From Anaerolineaceae bacterium (lineage in GTDB: Bacteria > Chloroflexota > Anaerolineae > Aggregatilineales > Phototrophicaceae), in NCBI GenBank assembly GCA_016124855.1, contig WGMX01000007.1, positions 1 through 61,355 on the forward strand: a DNA stretch of 61,355 nt, read 5' to 3'. A program made the translations under genes and the position numbers. Of this stretch, positions 17,315 to 25,677 are shown piece by piece. The notes beneath the pieces were generated by a model. The model made no database searches. It worked only from the letters and a program-made list of their open reading frames with translations, and was not told the DNA's origin. Each line of letters starts with the position of its first letter. Positions within the stretch are counted from its first letter, which is position 1.

Positions 17315-17713
17315 TTCATACAAAGGCATTTTGTGTCGGCGATGTCGTCCCACGGGAGGCTTCGCACTCGTTGGCGGCGACGACATAAAAGGGTTAAGCG
17401 CCATAAAATGATGCTGTTGTTGCAGTTGAGAATTGGTCGTTTTGTCGCAAGATAAGATGAGGTGCTGGTGATCACGTTAAGTGTGGCAAAGTTGGCACTA
17501 TAGATTTCGGCAATAGCAAAATGAGTTTTGTTGCCAAAATTGCCGGAGGATAAACCCTCCGTCAAGATGAATAAAGCCACCTGAAGGTGACTGGAAAGTA
17601 ATACAATTAGCGAAACAAGCGGCGAAAGCAGCGCAGGCGGCGAAAAGTGCAGATCGTTTTGTGCGAATGAGTGCGTTGGGAGATTGTTAAGTTGCGTCGG
17701 GCGAAGTAGAAGA

Positions 17714-17733
17714 GGGTGCACAGCCGTGCACCC
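17714..17733. repeat. 20-base intergenic palindrome followed by CTAC (copy 1)
   Basis: Arms GGGTGCAC and GTGCACCC around AGCC, then CCTACATT. Shares length, GG...CC ends and the CTAC tail with the copies at 19944-19963 and 25521-25540, although the arm sequence differs. Confidence 0.7.
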
Positions 17734-17920
17734 CTACATTCAATCCTCTTGATAGGATAACCGATTTCGAGATGGAACGGGTTACATTTTGGAAGAACAT
17801 TTTGTAACTCTTTCGGCGGATTAGCGCTAACCTTTTGAGGGAGTAGGATTGTTAAGAAGGTTGGGAAATGGTTGAAATGGGTTTGTGATGGTTTGTTGAT
17901 TTAAACTTAGGTGATAATAA

Positions 17921-18574
17921 ATGGATGAAAATATCAGAAAACTTGACTTGCATGAGCATATTCTCACTAGACCGGGGATGTATATCGGACGTAATTGGGA
18001 TGCAGAGGCGATTGGCGTTTTAATTACTGAATTATGTGATTTAGCGATTCGGCCAGATCATGCAAATGAATGTTCAAATCTCAAAGTAGTTATAGTGAAT
18101 GACAACATTATCTCCATAATTGACGATGGAAGAGGCTTACCCGTTGAGATTACACGAATTGACCAAAGTGTTGAACTTCCAAAGATTGAGCATATCTTTT
18201 TATGGCTTATGCCGACGCGCACTACACTTTCTTATCACGAAAAATTTGGTTTTTTGAGCTATTTAAGCGTTGTACTGAATAATGTTTCATCACAACTTGA
18301 AATTGAAACTAGGTTTGATGGCATCTGGTATCGGCTCATGTGTTCGCGGGGCAAAATTACAGAGAAGCTTCATAAAATTGATGGCGTAATTTCTAGAGAT
18401 AAAGGAACGCAAATCACATTTACTCCAGATCCATTGATATTCACTGATTTTAAATTTGACTTTGAGCGACTTCTTACAGGGATGACTGAGTTAAAACATG
18501 AATATCCCAAGATCAATTTATCAATAGAAGATAATCGAACGAACAAGACGGTGGTCGTGCAGGCTAGTGCCTGA
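17921..18574 (+). CDS. Stand-alone degenerate GyrB/ParE-type ATPase domain protein
   Basis: 217 residues, SD AGGTGA six bases before the ATG. It follows the GHKL ATPase domain of GyrB: the TRPGMYIG motif (16-23), Glu37 of the N-box, and DDGRGLPVE (68-76) with the adenine-binding Asp. The N-box Asn that holds magnesium is Leu41, and the glycine-rich ATP lid (GLHGVG in GyrB) is replaced by a KFGFLSYL stretch. It stops about where GyrB would enter its transducer domain; the TOPRIM and topoisomerase parts are missing. So it is not a gyrase subunit. It may be a regulatory or decaying paralogue. Neighbours (the repeat region and queA) give no functional hint. Confidence 0.7.
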   Translation: MDENIRKLDLHEHILTRPGMYIGRNWDAEAIGVLITELCDLAIRPDHANECSNLKVVIVNDNIISIIDDGRGLPVEITRIDQSVELPKIEHIFLWLMPTRTTLSYHEKFGFLSYLSVVLNNVSSQLEIETRFDGIWYRLMCSRGKITEKLHKIDGVISRDKGTQITFTPDPLIFTDFKFDFERLLTGMTELKHEYPKINLSIEDNRTNKTVVVQASA

Positions 18575-18584
18575 GATTGTCCCT

Positions 18585-19652
18585 TCAGGAAATAAACATG
18601 GCATCGCCGAATGAGAAGAAACGGTAGTGATTTTGTTTGGCGATTTCGTAGGCGTGGAGTATGTTTTCGCGTCCGGCGAAGGAACTCATCATCATGAGTA
18701 GCGTGGATTTGGGGAGGTGAAAGTTGGTGATGAGGGCATCGACCACACGCCATTTGTAACCGGGATAGATAAAGAGGGTTGTGTCGCTATCAAAGGCCAT
18801 TACCGGTCGCCATGCACAGATGTCACCAATGGATTCGGGGTGGGCTGGATCACCACCTGCGCTAAGGATGGCGGCGGTTTCAAGTGTGCGGGTGCTGGTC
18901 GTGCCAACGGCGATGACGCGACCGCCAGCTAGTTTGGCCTCGTTGATGATGCGGGCATCCTCAGCAGAGAGATAAGCGCGTTCACTGTGCATGTGGTGCT
19001 GTTCAATGGTTTCCACTTTGACTGGCTGGAACGTGTCTAAACCCACATGTAGGACACAATTTGCGATTTTGACGCCTTTATCACGAAGTTTGAGCAAGAG
19101 TTCAGGTGTGAAGTGCAGTCCAGCGGTAGGGGCTGCGGCAGAGCCTTCTTGTTTGCTGTAAACCGTCTGGTAGCGCTCAGAATCTTGCAGACGATGGTGA
19201 ATATAAGGCGGCAGAGGCATTTCGCCAAGCTGCGTGAGTAAGGCGTTTACGGGCTGGCTGAAGTTGATGATCCGTTCGGATGCTTCAAGCGACTCAAGGA
19301 CTGTGGCGGTTACATCTGTACCTGCGAAATGTAATACGAGGCCGGGAAGAACTTTGCGTCCGCCTGCGAGTACATGCCAACGAGTATCATCTAACTGACG
19401 AAGTAAAAGAACTTCGATCTTTCCACCTGTCCCTGCTTTGGTGGCGAAAATACGCGCAGGAATGACACGGGTGGTGTTCATGACGAGAACGTCGCCGGGG
19501 TTGATGTAGTCGATGATGTCGCGGAAGATGCTGTGGTCGATTGCACCGGTATGACGGTCAAGACGCATAAGCTTAGAAGAGTCACGCGGCTCAAGTGGTT
19601 CTTGGGCGATGAAGGATTCGGGTAAGTCGTAGTCGAAGTCGGAGAGATTCAT
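18585..19652 (-). CDS. queA: tRNA preQ1(34) S-adenosylmethionine ribosyltransferase-isomerase
   Basis: 355 residues, usual length. Transfers and isomerises the ribosyl group of SAM onto preQ1 in tRNA, giving epoxyqueuosine. Family landmarks: LPESFIAQEPLEPRDSSKLM near the start, VLVMNTTRVIPAR, the AAPTAGLHFTPELL segment, HVGLDTFQPV, AVGTTSTRTLE and the LITNFHLPKSTLLMM end. Its ATG overlaps the DUF2905 stop (ATGA). The ruvB-DUF2905-queA order is common in several phyla. Confidence 0.97.
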   Translation of the reverse strand: MNLSDFDYDLPESFIAQEPLEPRDSSKLMRLDRHTGAIDHSIFRDIIDYINPGDVLVMNTTRVIPARIFATKAGTGGKIEVLLLRQLDDTRWHVLAGGRKVLPGLVLHFAGTDVTATVLESLEASERIINFSQPVNALLTQLGEMPLPPYIHHRLQDSERYQTVYSKQEGSAAAPTAGLHFTPELLLKLRDKGVKIANCVLHVGLDTFQPVKVETIEQHHMHSERAYLSAEDARIINEAKLAGGRVIAVGTTSTRTLETAAILSAGGDPAHPESIGDICAWRPVMAFDSDTTLFIYPGYKWRVVDALITNFHLPKSTLLMMMSSFAGRENILHAYEIAKQNHYRFFSFGDAMFIS

Positions 19653-19891
19653 GGGCGGTTGATGAGGCGGACAACTATGTTGAGGACGATGGTGAGTATA
19701 ACGCTGATGAGAATCATACTGACGATAGGTATGACGCAGGAAAAACCCTGACCTTCAATATGGATGTCGCCGGGGAGATTGCCTAAATTACTGAAGAATG
19801 GAATACGGGCGACGAGCATCAATACGCCGCCGAGAATGGTCAGAATAATGCCGACGATGAGTACGCCGCGTCCGATAAGTTGTAAGTCCAT
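19649..19891 (-). CDS. DUF2905 small membrane protein
   Basis: 80 residues, two transmembrane helices (about 8-28 and 55-75) separated by the DUF2905 signature RIPFFSNLGNLPGDI and a GFSCVIPIVSMI segment. No function is known for the family. It typically sits between ruvB and queA, as here; the queA start lies inside its stop codon. Confidence 0.9.
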   Translation of the reverse strand: MDLQLIGRGVLIVGIILTILGGVLMLVARIPFFSNLGNLPGDIHIEGQGFSCVIPIVSMILISVILTIVLNIVVRLINRP

Positions 19892-19943
19892 AAGAACCTA
19901 TTAACCCCTACCTTGCCAATTTAAAGGTTGTTTTTTAGAGCGC

Positions 19944-19963
19944 GGACGAGGCACGCCTCGTCC
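19944..19963. repeat. 20-base intergenic palindrome followed by CTAC (copy 2)
   Basis: Arms GGACGAGGC and GCCTCGTCC around AC, then CTACAAC. Between ruvB and DUF2905. Confidence 0.7.
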
Positions 19964-19989
19964 CTACAACTATATTATCATTCAGTTAT

Positions 19990-21018
19990 TCAAAATAGGC
20001 TTGGTTGGTTGGAATTATTTTCGGGATAAGGAATGCCCATGTGTTCGTAGGCAGACGGCGTAGCGACACGTCCGCGCGGCGTGCGCCCCAAGAAGCCCAA
20101 TTGGAGCAAATACGGTTCGCAGACATCCATGATAGTGGCGCTATCTTCGCTGATGGCAGCGGCTATAGTGTCGAGGCCAACCGGACCGCCGTTAAACTTT
20201 TCGATGATGTAGGAGAGAATACGGCGATCGACATCATCAAGGCCAAGAGGATCAATGTTAAGTAAGGCTAACGCTTCACCTGCGACGGGGCCGGTGATAA
20301 TCCCTTCGGCGCGAACTTGCGCATAGTCACGAACGCGACGCAGCAACCTTAAGGCAACACGGGGTGTGCCGCGCGAACGTCGAGCGATTTCGGCAGTGCC
20401 TTCGGGACGGATTTCGATCTTCAGCATGGAAGCTGCACGGGCGATAATGTGCTGCATGGCTTCAATGTCGTAAAAATCGAGACGGAACTGAGCACCAAAA
20501 CGATCTCGTAAAGGAGCAGAGAGCAGGGCAAGGCGGGTGGTTGCCCCAATTACAGTGAAGCGGGGCAGGTTAAGGCGGACATTTTTTGCTCCGGGGCCTT
20601 TGCCGATGACAATATCGAGTACGAAATCTTCCATTGCTGGATACAGCACTTCTTCGATGGCGCGTCCAAGCCGATGGATTTCGTCAATGAACAGAATGTC
20701 GTTTTGTTTAAGATTGGTTAGAATGGCAGCGAGATCACCGGCGCGTTCGATAGATGGGCCAGCAGTGATGCGAATGTTGACATCAAGCTCATTGGCAACG
20801 ACATGAGCAAGGGAGGTTTTACCAAGGCCGGGTGGGCCGTAAAATAAGACGTGGTCAATTGGCTCTTTGCGATTCTTAGCAGCATCAATCAAGATTTTGA
20901 GATTTTCGCGAACGGAATCCTGCCCAACAATATCATGCAACAGTTTTGGGCGCAGAGCGATATTTTCGCGGTCGTCCCGACGGCGACCTCCGCCAATCAT
21001 CCGTCCATCTTCGGACAT
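19990..21018 (-). CDS. ruvB: Holliday junction branch migration helicase RuvB
   Basis: 342 residues from [10 protein letters not shown] with a GGAGAT SD upstream. A longer frame starting at 21105 would run through an intergenic palindromic repeat, so it is rejected. AAA+ motor that drives branch migration with RuvA. Visible: [12 protein letters not shown], Walker [12 protein letters not shown], Walker [12 protein letters not shown], sensor [18 protein letters not shown], and the winged-helix DNA-binding end ([18 protein letters not shown], about 290-330). ruvA and ruvC are not in the window. Confidence 0.97.
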   Translation of the reverse strand: MSEDGRMIGGGRRRDDRENIALRPKLLHDIVGQDSVRENLKILIDAAKNRKEPIDHVLFYGPPGLGKTSLAHVVANELDVNIRITAGPSIERAGDLAAILTNLKQNDILFIDEIHRLGRAIEEVLYPAMEDFVLDIVIGKGPGAKNVRLNLPRFTVIGATTRLALLSAPLRDRFGAQFRLDFYDIEAMQHIIARAASMLKIEIRPEGTAEIARRSRGTPRVALRLLRRVRDYAQVRAEGIITGPVAGEALALLNIDPLGLDDVDRRILSYIIEKFNGGPVGLDTIAAAISEDSATIMDVCEPYLLQLGFLGRTPRGRVATPSAYEHMGIPYPENNSNQPSLF

Positions 21019-21045
21019 AAAAGATCTCCAGTCATATTGTATGTG

Positions 21046-21083
21046 CGCCCTCACCCTAAATCCCTCGCCCTCAGGGCGAGGGA
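21046..21083. repeat. Intergenic palindromic repeat of the CCCTCACCCTAAATCCCTC type
   Basis: GCCCTCACCCTAAA leads into a perfect inverted repeat (arms TCCCTCGCCC and GGGCGAGGGA, 21061-21070 and 21074-21083, loop TCA). From memory this matches a motif scattered in the intergenic DNA of many unrelated bacteria. It lies in the ruvB leader. Confidence 0.7.
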
Positions 21084-21131
21084 CTTTCAATACACTTCGC
21101 ACCAAATGGCGATTCTATTTAAATAGTGATA

Positions 21132-21161
21132 TTTACACTATTGTAAATGTGATTGAATAAT
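21132..21161 (+). promoter_or_regulatory. Possible upp promoter with an overlapping inverted repeat
   Basis: TTTACA (21132-21137), 18-base spacer, AATAAT (21156-21161). The -35 box is one arm of TTTACA-CTAT-TGTAAA (21132-21147), so a repressor could bind there. Pattern match only. Confidence 0.35.
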
Positions 21162-21253
21162 CTGTTCTATTGTAATTGGAGGCAGGGCAAGGGCGCAACC
21201 GTGGCTTTGACAGCCGAGTATCCACCACGTACAATATTGCCGTTTGTCTACTG

Positions 21254-21260
21254 AAGGAGG
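21254..21260 (+). promoter_or_regulatory. Ribosome binding site fixing the upp start
   Basis: AAGGAGG, seven bases before the GTG at 21268. An in-frame TTG at 21244 lies upstream of this site and cannot use it. Confidence 0.75.
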
Positions 21261-21267
21261 TTCCCCC

Positions 21268-21891
21268 GTGTCACAAGTGCATGTTTCCCGACATCCGTTG
21301 GTATTACATAAGCTGACGGCGTTACGTGATAAAGATACCGATCATCGCGCGTTCCGAGAATTGGTGCGGGAGCTGGCATTGCTGTTGTGCTATGAAGCGA
21401 CGCAGGATTTGGAACTGTCTCCCAAAAAAGTTATGACACCAATGGGCGAAGCAAATGGTTATAAGGCTGATTTAGCTATTGGTCTAGTGCCTGTTTTGCG
21501 AGCCGGTCTGGGCCTTGTGGAAGGGGTTATGGAACTTCTGCCGAATGTGCAAGTATGGCATATCGGTTTGTATCGCGACGAGAAAACGCTGCGTCCCGTA
21601 GAATACTATAATCGCCTGCCAACCGCGCCGACAGTACAAGTTTGTGTGGTGCTTGATCCGATGTTAGCAACCGGCGGATCAGCAGTGGCGACGATTGACA
21701 TTTTGAAGCGATGGGGCGTGAAGCAGATTAAATATCTGGGTTTGATTGCCGCGCCTGAAGGTGTCGAGCGGCTGACGACTGCGCATCCTGATGTACCTAT
21801 TCATATCGCCGCTATTGATGAGAAGTTGAACGACATTGGCTTCATCGTGCCGGGGCTGGGTGACGCAGGCGACCGTCAATTCGGGACATAG
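21268..21891 (+). CDS. upp: Uracil phosphoribosyltransferase
   Basis: 207 residues, the normal length, from a GTG start. Converts uracil and PRPP to UMP in pyrimidine salvage. Landmarks: SRHPLVLHKLTALRDKDT at the start, VPVLRAGLGLVEG, the HIGLYRDE loop, the PRPP-binding VVLDPMLATGGSA (P-loop-like) and the C-terminal uracil-recognising FIVPGLGDAGDRQFGT. The transferase gene follows after nine bases and is probably co-transcribed. Confidence 0.97.
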   Translation: MSQVHVSRHPLVLHKLTALRDKDTDHRAFRELVRELALLLCYEATQDLELSPKKVMTPMGEANGYKADLAIGLVPVLRAGLGLVEGVMELLPNVQVWHIGLYRDEKTLRPVEYYNRLPTAPTVQVCVVLDPMLATGGSAVATIDILKRWGVKQIKYLGLIAAPEGVERLTTAHPDVPIHIAAIDEKLNDIGFIVPGLGDAGDRQFGT

Positions 21892-21900
21892 GATTAAATC

Positions 21901-22959
21901 GTGGTTGACTCCGGTATTTTTGTGCTGGTGTTTGTGATGGCGCTAAGTATTGCGCTGATTGTTGGGCCGATTGCGGATGCGCTAGGGAAACGCTACAAAA
22001 TTGTTTCCATAATGGGCGGGCGGCGCGTGAATGATGCAGATGCGCGCGGTGTTTCCAAATTGGGTGGGCTGTGCCTATTTTTGTCGTTTACGATTACCGT
22101 ACTGTTGGCGCAGTTCTTACCTGTGCCGCATCTTGATTCCTATGAAGTTGTGAGGCTTATAGGGCTGCTGGTCGGGGGAACGGTTATTTTTATTGTTGGG
22201 CTTCTAGACGACATTTACCAATTTAAAGCGCTGAGTATCTTCACCGGGCAGTCGATTGCAGGAGCCATTGCGATTGCATTCCAAATTTTCATTGAGTTCT
22301 TTAATAATCCGATCACCGGACAACAGACCTTGCCGTGGGCTCACATCGTCACGGTGACGTTAAGCTATTTTTGGCTGGTGGGGATGATGAATACCGTTAA
22401 TTTTTTGGATGGTTTGGATGGTTTGGCTGGCGGAGTAGCCTTTATCGCGGGGACTATGTTGTTTGTTAACAGCGCCCTGCGTGTTACGCCGCCACAAACG
22501 AGTGTTAGTCTATTGATGCTGGCGTTGATGGGCAGTTCGTTGGGCTTTGTGTTATATAACTTTTATCCGGCGCGAATCATTATGGGTGGTGGCGCATTTT
22601 ATCTTGGTTACCTGATTGGTACATTGAGCATCATCGGAGGGGCCAAGATGGCAGCTATCTTGCTGGTCATGGGCTTGCCCTTAATGGATTTGTTGTGGCA
22701 GGCCATTAACCGTTTGCGGCGGGGTAAAAATCCATTTGAGGGTGATCGTGGGCATGTTCACTTTCGGCTGCTGGATATGGGGTTTAGCCAGCGGCAGATC
22801 GTGACGGGATATTATTTATTTTGTGCGTTCTTTGGTGTGCTGACGTTGGTTACTGACAGCCAATTGTTCAAGTTTGTGACGCTTGGTGTGATGCTGCTGT
22901 TGGTGGCTATTGGGTTTGTGCTGCTGGCGCGGACACGGACAACTCAAACGGGATCGTAG
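21901..22959 (+). CDS. Undecaprenyl-phosphate GlcNAc/MurNAc-type sugar-1-phosphate transferase (TagO/WecA/MraY superfamily)
   Basis: 352 residues, GTG start, about ten to eleven transmembrane helices. It has the superfamily signature: LLDDIYQFKAL (Mg/substrate Asp pair), NTVNFLDGLDGLAGG, and a late cytoplasmic loop with RGKNPFEGDRGHVHFRLLDMG that is typical of TagO/WecA, not MraY. It would start a lipid-linked glycan (teichoic acid, O-antigen or exopolysaccharide) by moving a sugar phosphate onto undecaprenyl phosphate. It follows upp closely. Its 3' end overlaps the convergent gene by 16 bases. Confidence 0.9.
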   Translation: MVDSGIFVLVFVMALSIALIVGPIADALGKRYKIVSIMGGRRVNDADARGVSKLGGLCLFLSFTITVLLAQFLPVPHLDSYEVVRLIGLLVGGTVIFIVGLLDDIYQFKALSIFTGQSIAGAIAIAFQIFIEFFNNPITGQQTLPWAHIVTVTLSYFWLVGMMNTVNFLDGLDGLAGGVAFIAGTMLFVNSALRVTPPQTSVSLLMLALMGSSLGFVLYNFYPARIIMGGGAFYLGYLIGTLSIIGGAKMAAILLVMGLPLMDLLWQAINRLRRGKNPFEGDRGHVHFRLLDMGFSQRQIVTGYYLFCAFFGVLTLVTDSQLFKFVTLGVMLLLVAIGFVLLARTRTTQTGS

Positions 22960-24443
22960 TCCTCGTAACTTTCCTCGTCATCCTGACTGTCTTGAACACT
23001 CTCATCATCGACATATTTGATTTCATCCTCCGCATCCTCATTTTCGTCATCTAAATCGTCGCTGCCGGCAAAGGGGCTAACAGGCTTGGGTGCAGGTCTG
23101 ACCCCTGATGAGGATACTATGGGTGACGTTCCTGTTGATCGAATGGTTCCCATCGGGGTAGCCGGTTTCTCGGTGGATGGGGTGGCGCTAGCTGGCGTTG
23201 TTATGGACGTTGGGCGAGTCCCTATTGGTGTAGCAGGTCTTTCGAAGGGCGATGTACCTATCGGAGCAGATGGTTTTTCGGATGATAAGGGCGACATTAA
23301 GCTGCCCGGAGTTGCTGGTTTAGCTGAGGAAGCCGATGGGACAGGTGATGGCTTGAACTGTGACGATGCAGATGACGCGGTGGTTAACGCTGGTCGAGCA
23401 GGTGGCGCGGCAGGATTTGATGGGACGACCGAAGCCGCAGCCGGTTGTGATGAGGGTGGGGGCAATTTCTCGGCGACCGTACCTGTGATGACCGCTGGAC
23501 CTGAACGGGAATCAGCAAGCGCTGGCGTGGCAGGTTTAGGTTCTTGAGAAATTACAATTTGAGGGCTAGGGGTGACGGCTTCTTTACCCGGTGCGCCGGG
23601 AATTGGGAAGTTCAATTTATAGACAGATGGCGGGCCGGACGGGGCGGATGCCGCGCGTTGAGACTTCTGCTGTGGTCTGACCGCAAGCGCTTGCTGTCTA
23701 CGTGCGGCGAGTTCGCTTCGACGAAGCGTAATCATCTTGCCGTTTTCGAAGGTTGCACTGTCACCGGTTATTCGTTCGATGATGGCTTCGAGCGTACCTA
23801 ATACGACGACCATAAAGATGTCGAGGCCGATTATGATGGCAAATACGCTTGAAAGGGAGTTCAAAACGTTAGTGACGGGGCCGCGTAGATTGCTCATTAT
23901 GACCTGATCGCCTGCACCCAATATATAGAACCCGGCAATGACAGCCGCGATTATGAACAAGACAATACGCCATGCGCGTAGATTTGCAAAATTGGGCATC
24001 ATTGTGTTGGCGACGGCAAAGGCGAGATAGACCCAAATCCAGAAGTCGGGCGCGCTGGTGAAATGACTCAGTGCAGTAGAGAAGTTCAACAATGAGCCGC
24101 CGATATTCATTTCGATGAGAAAGCCGGGGACATTTAGAACATTGTTGGCAATAAAGGCGACGGTAAAAAGACCAACTAAAAGTGGTGCAGTGCTGATGAT
24201 TGCAAAGCGCAGGGGGGAGACATTTTTGGAAAGGCGAATGAAATCGAGCTTAAGTTCGCCGATTTCCTGTTTCTGAGGCCACTCTATCGTGCGTTCGGCG
24301 CTCACATTCAGGAAACCGGCAGCCAACCAAAAGACAAGCTGATTGAGAATGATACCGGGTAAGAAAAATGCGTAGTAGAGAATTGTCGTGGTCTGATACT
24401 GCTTGGTGACAAGCCACCCCACCTTAAAGATGTGCTGGTGCAA
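22944..24443 (-). CDS. Membrane protein with long Pro/Ser/Ala-rich acidic tail, function unknown; true start unclear
   Basis: The first usual start codon is a TTG giving 499 residues, but the frame stays open about 90 bases further up, and that stretch encodes a hydrophobic helix (SLDLFAPWLIVAVLFYVL) that looks like the real first membrane segment. No ATG, GTG or TTG exists in that extension, only CTG codons. Topology: about five to six helices in the first 230 residues (including GGSLLNFSTALSHF and the LRAWRIVLFIIAAVIAG region), then a roughly 270-residue low-complexity tail with repeated PATPIGT-like units and a very acidic end (DDLDDENEDAEDE). It lies directly downstream of tpiA. I do not recognise the family. 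Confidence 0.7.
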   Translation of the reverse strand: MHQHIFKVGWLVTKQYQTTTILYYAFFLPGIILNQLVFWLAAGFLNVSAERTIEWPQKQEIGELKLDFIRLSKNVSPLRFAIISTAPLLVGLFTVAFIANNVLNVPGFLIEMNIGGSLLNFSTALSHFTSAPDFWIWVYLAFAVANTMMPNFANLRAWRIVLFIIAAVIAGFYILGAGDQVIMSNLRGPVTNVLNSLSSVFAIIIGLDIFMVVVLGTLEAIIERITGDSATFENGKMITLRRSELAARRQQALAVRPQQKSQRAASAPSGPPSVYKLNFPIPGAPGKEAVTPSPQIVISQEPKPATPALADSRSGPAVITGTVAEKLPPPSSQPAAASVVPSNPAAPPARPALTTASSASSQFKPSPVPSASSAKPATPGSLMSPLSSEKPSAPIGTSPFERPATPIGTRPTSITTPASATPSTEKPATPMGTIRSTGTSPIVSSSGVRPAPKPVSPFAGSDDLDDENEDAEDEIKYVDDESVQDSQDDEESYEDYDPV

Positions 24444-24522
24444 CCAAACCTCAAGCTGACGCAGTACGTAAAATAATACGGCTACGATCAGCCACGGGGC
24501 GAACAGATCCAGACTAGACAGA

Positions 24523-25293
24523 TTATACGCCTTTCGCTTTGGCAGCGGCCTCGATCAATTTGGTAAAGTCATCCACTTTGAGTGACGCGCCACCGACTAA
24601 TGCACCGTCAATATCGGGCTGAGACATGTATTCCTGCATGTTGTCCGGTTTGACACTGCCACCATATTGAATTCGTACGGTATCCGCAACAGCTTGACCA
24701 TAAAGATCGACAAGTGTGCCGCGAATAGTGCCACCAATAATGCTGTTGGCAAGTTGGGCGCTGGCGCTTTTGCCTGTACCAATAGCCCAGATGGGTTCAT
24801 AAGCAATGACGATGTTTGCCATATTTGCGGCATCTACGCCGTTGAGAGCAGCCCGAACCTGTCCACCTACGAGTGTTTCGGTCTGCCCAGCTTCATTTTC
24901 AGCGAGACTTTCACCTACGGCAACAATTGGTTTTAGGCCATAAGCTAAAGCGGCTTTGACTTTTTTATTGACTGTTTCATCGGTTTCGTTGAGATAAGCG
25001 CGGCATTCAGAGTGACCAATGATGACGTATTCGGCAATCCCTTGGAGCATGGTCGGGGCGATTTGAGAAGTGAACGCGCCTTGTGCTTCCCAATGAACGC
25101 TTTGAGCACCGACATGGATGTTGGTGGCTTTTAGCGCATCAGAAACGGAGGCCAGCGCAACATAGGTCGGGCATACCACGAGTTCGACACCCGTAAAGGA
25201 TGCAAGCCGGGGGGCTAGTTCCTTAACAAATGAAACTGATTCGGCAACTGTTTTGAACATTTTCCAGTTGCCAGCAATGATCGGTTTTCGCAT
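24523..25293 (-). CDS. tpiA: Triosephosphate isomerase
   Basis: 256 residues, standard TIM barrel. Interconverts DHAP and glyceraldehyde-3-phosphate. Landmarks: RKPIIAGNWKMFKT with the active-site Asn and Lys, IGHSECRAYL with catalytic His, the VAYEPIWAIGTGKSA loop with catalytic Glu, and the phosphate-binding IQYGGSVKPDN and GALVGGASL. It follows pgk on the same strand with a 384-base gap, so it may have its own promoter. Confidence 0.97.
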   Translation of the reverse strand: MRKPIIAGNWKMFKTVAESVSFVKELAPRLASFTGVELVVCPTYVALASVSDALKATNIHVGAQSVHWEAQGAFTSQIAPTMLQGIAEYVIIGHSECRAYLNETDETVNKKVKAALAYGLKPIVAVGESLAENEAGQTETLVGGQVRAALNGVDAANMANIVIAYEPIWAIGTGKSASAQLANSIIGGTIRGTLVDLYGQAVADTVRIQYGGSVKPDNMQEYMSQPDIDGALVGGASLKVDDFTKLIEAAAKAKGV

Positions 25294-25677
25294 AGTGATA
25301 TAAATCTCCTCGTTAGAAGTGAGTTGTTCAGCTATCGTGCTGACAATCTAATGTGATGGACCAGACCTTAGAAAACTCAACTATAACAAGAAAATCTGAT
25401 TCTCATTATATGCATTCTAAGGCACTTTGAACTACATAATTGATAAGAACCTATCTGAAATTGACTGGAGTGCCGGATGGGATACTAATGATTTACAAAT
25501 TGATGTGGTGTTTGGTCAGCGGACAGCATGTATGCTGTCCCTACGAAACCTCGTTTGGTTAAAATAGAGAATTCTTAACCATTGTTTTACACATTAAAAG
25601 TAAACAACCATTATCACGTTCCAGCATTGAGTATCCACTCAAAATACGCAGAATATTCAGATAAGATGTAAGTCGAT
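25294..25677. other. Intergenic region between pgk and tpiA
   Basis: 384 bases with no gene. AT-rich near tpiA. The only clear structure is the 20-base palindrome at 25521-25540. No convincing promoter pair or terminator was found by eye. Confidence 0.6.
25521..25540. repeat. 20-base intergenic palindrome followed by CTAC (copy 3)
   Basis: Arms GGACAGCAT and ATGCTGTCC around GT, then CTACGAA. Same size and tail as the copies at 17714 and 19944 but with different arms. Confidence 0.7.

Larger units (their letters stand above)
16896..17908. other. Gene-poor region of about 1 kb with repeats and palindromes
   Basis: No frame here has both an SD and a recognisable protein. The contents are the three heptamer clusters, a short hairpin (CGGAGG / CCTCCG, 17544-17561), a CACCT/AGGTG inverted repeat (17578-17589), the 20-base palindrome at 17714-17733, and otherwise G-rich filler with many GGCGG and GCGGCG words. 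It may be a scar of old insertions. The longest open frame (minus strand, 17296-17721) translates to a compositionally odd protein and is not called. Confidence 0.6.

Noticed and set aside
17296..17721. 141-residue minus-strand open frame in the gene-poor region
   Set aside because: No SD, odd composition, no recognisable motif, and it runs through hairpins and one of the heptamer clusters.
23017..23547. 176-residue plus-strand frame opposite the Pro/Ser-rich tail
   Set aside because: Mirror of a low-complexity coding sequence; Gly/Val/Asp-rich with no family features.
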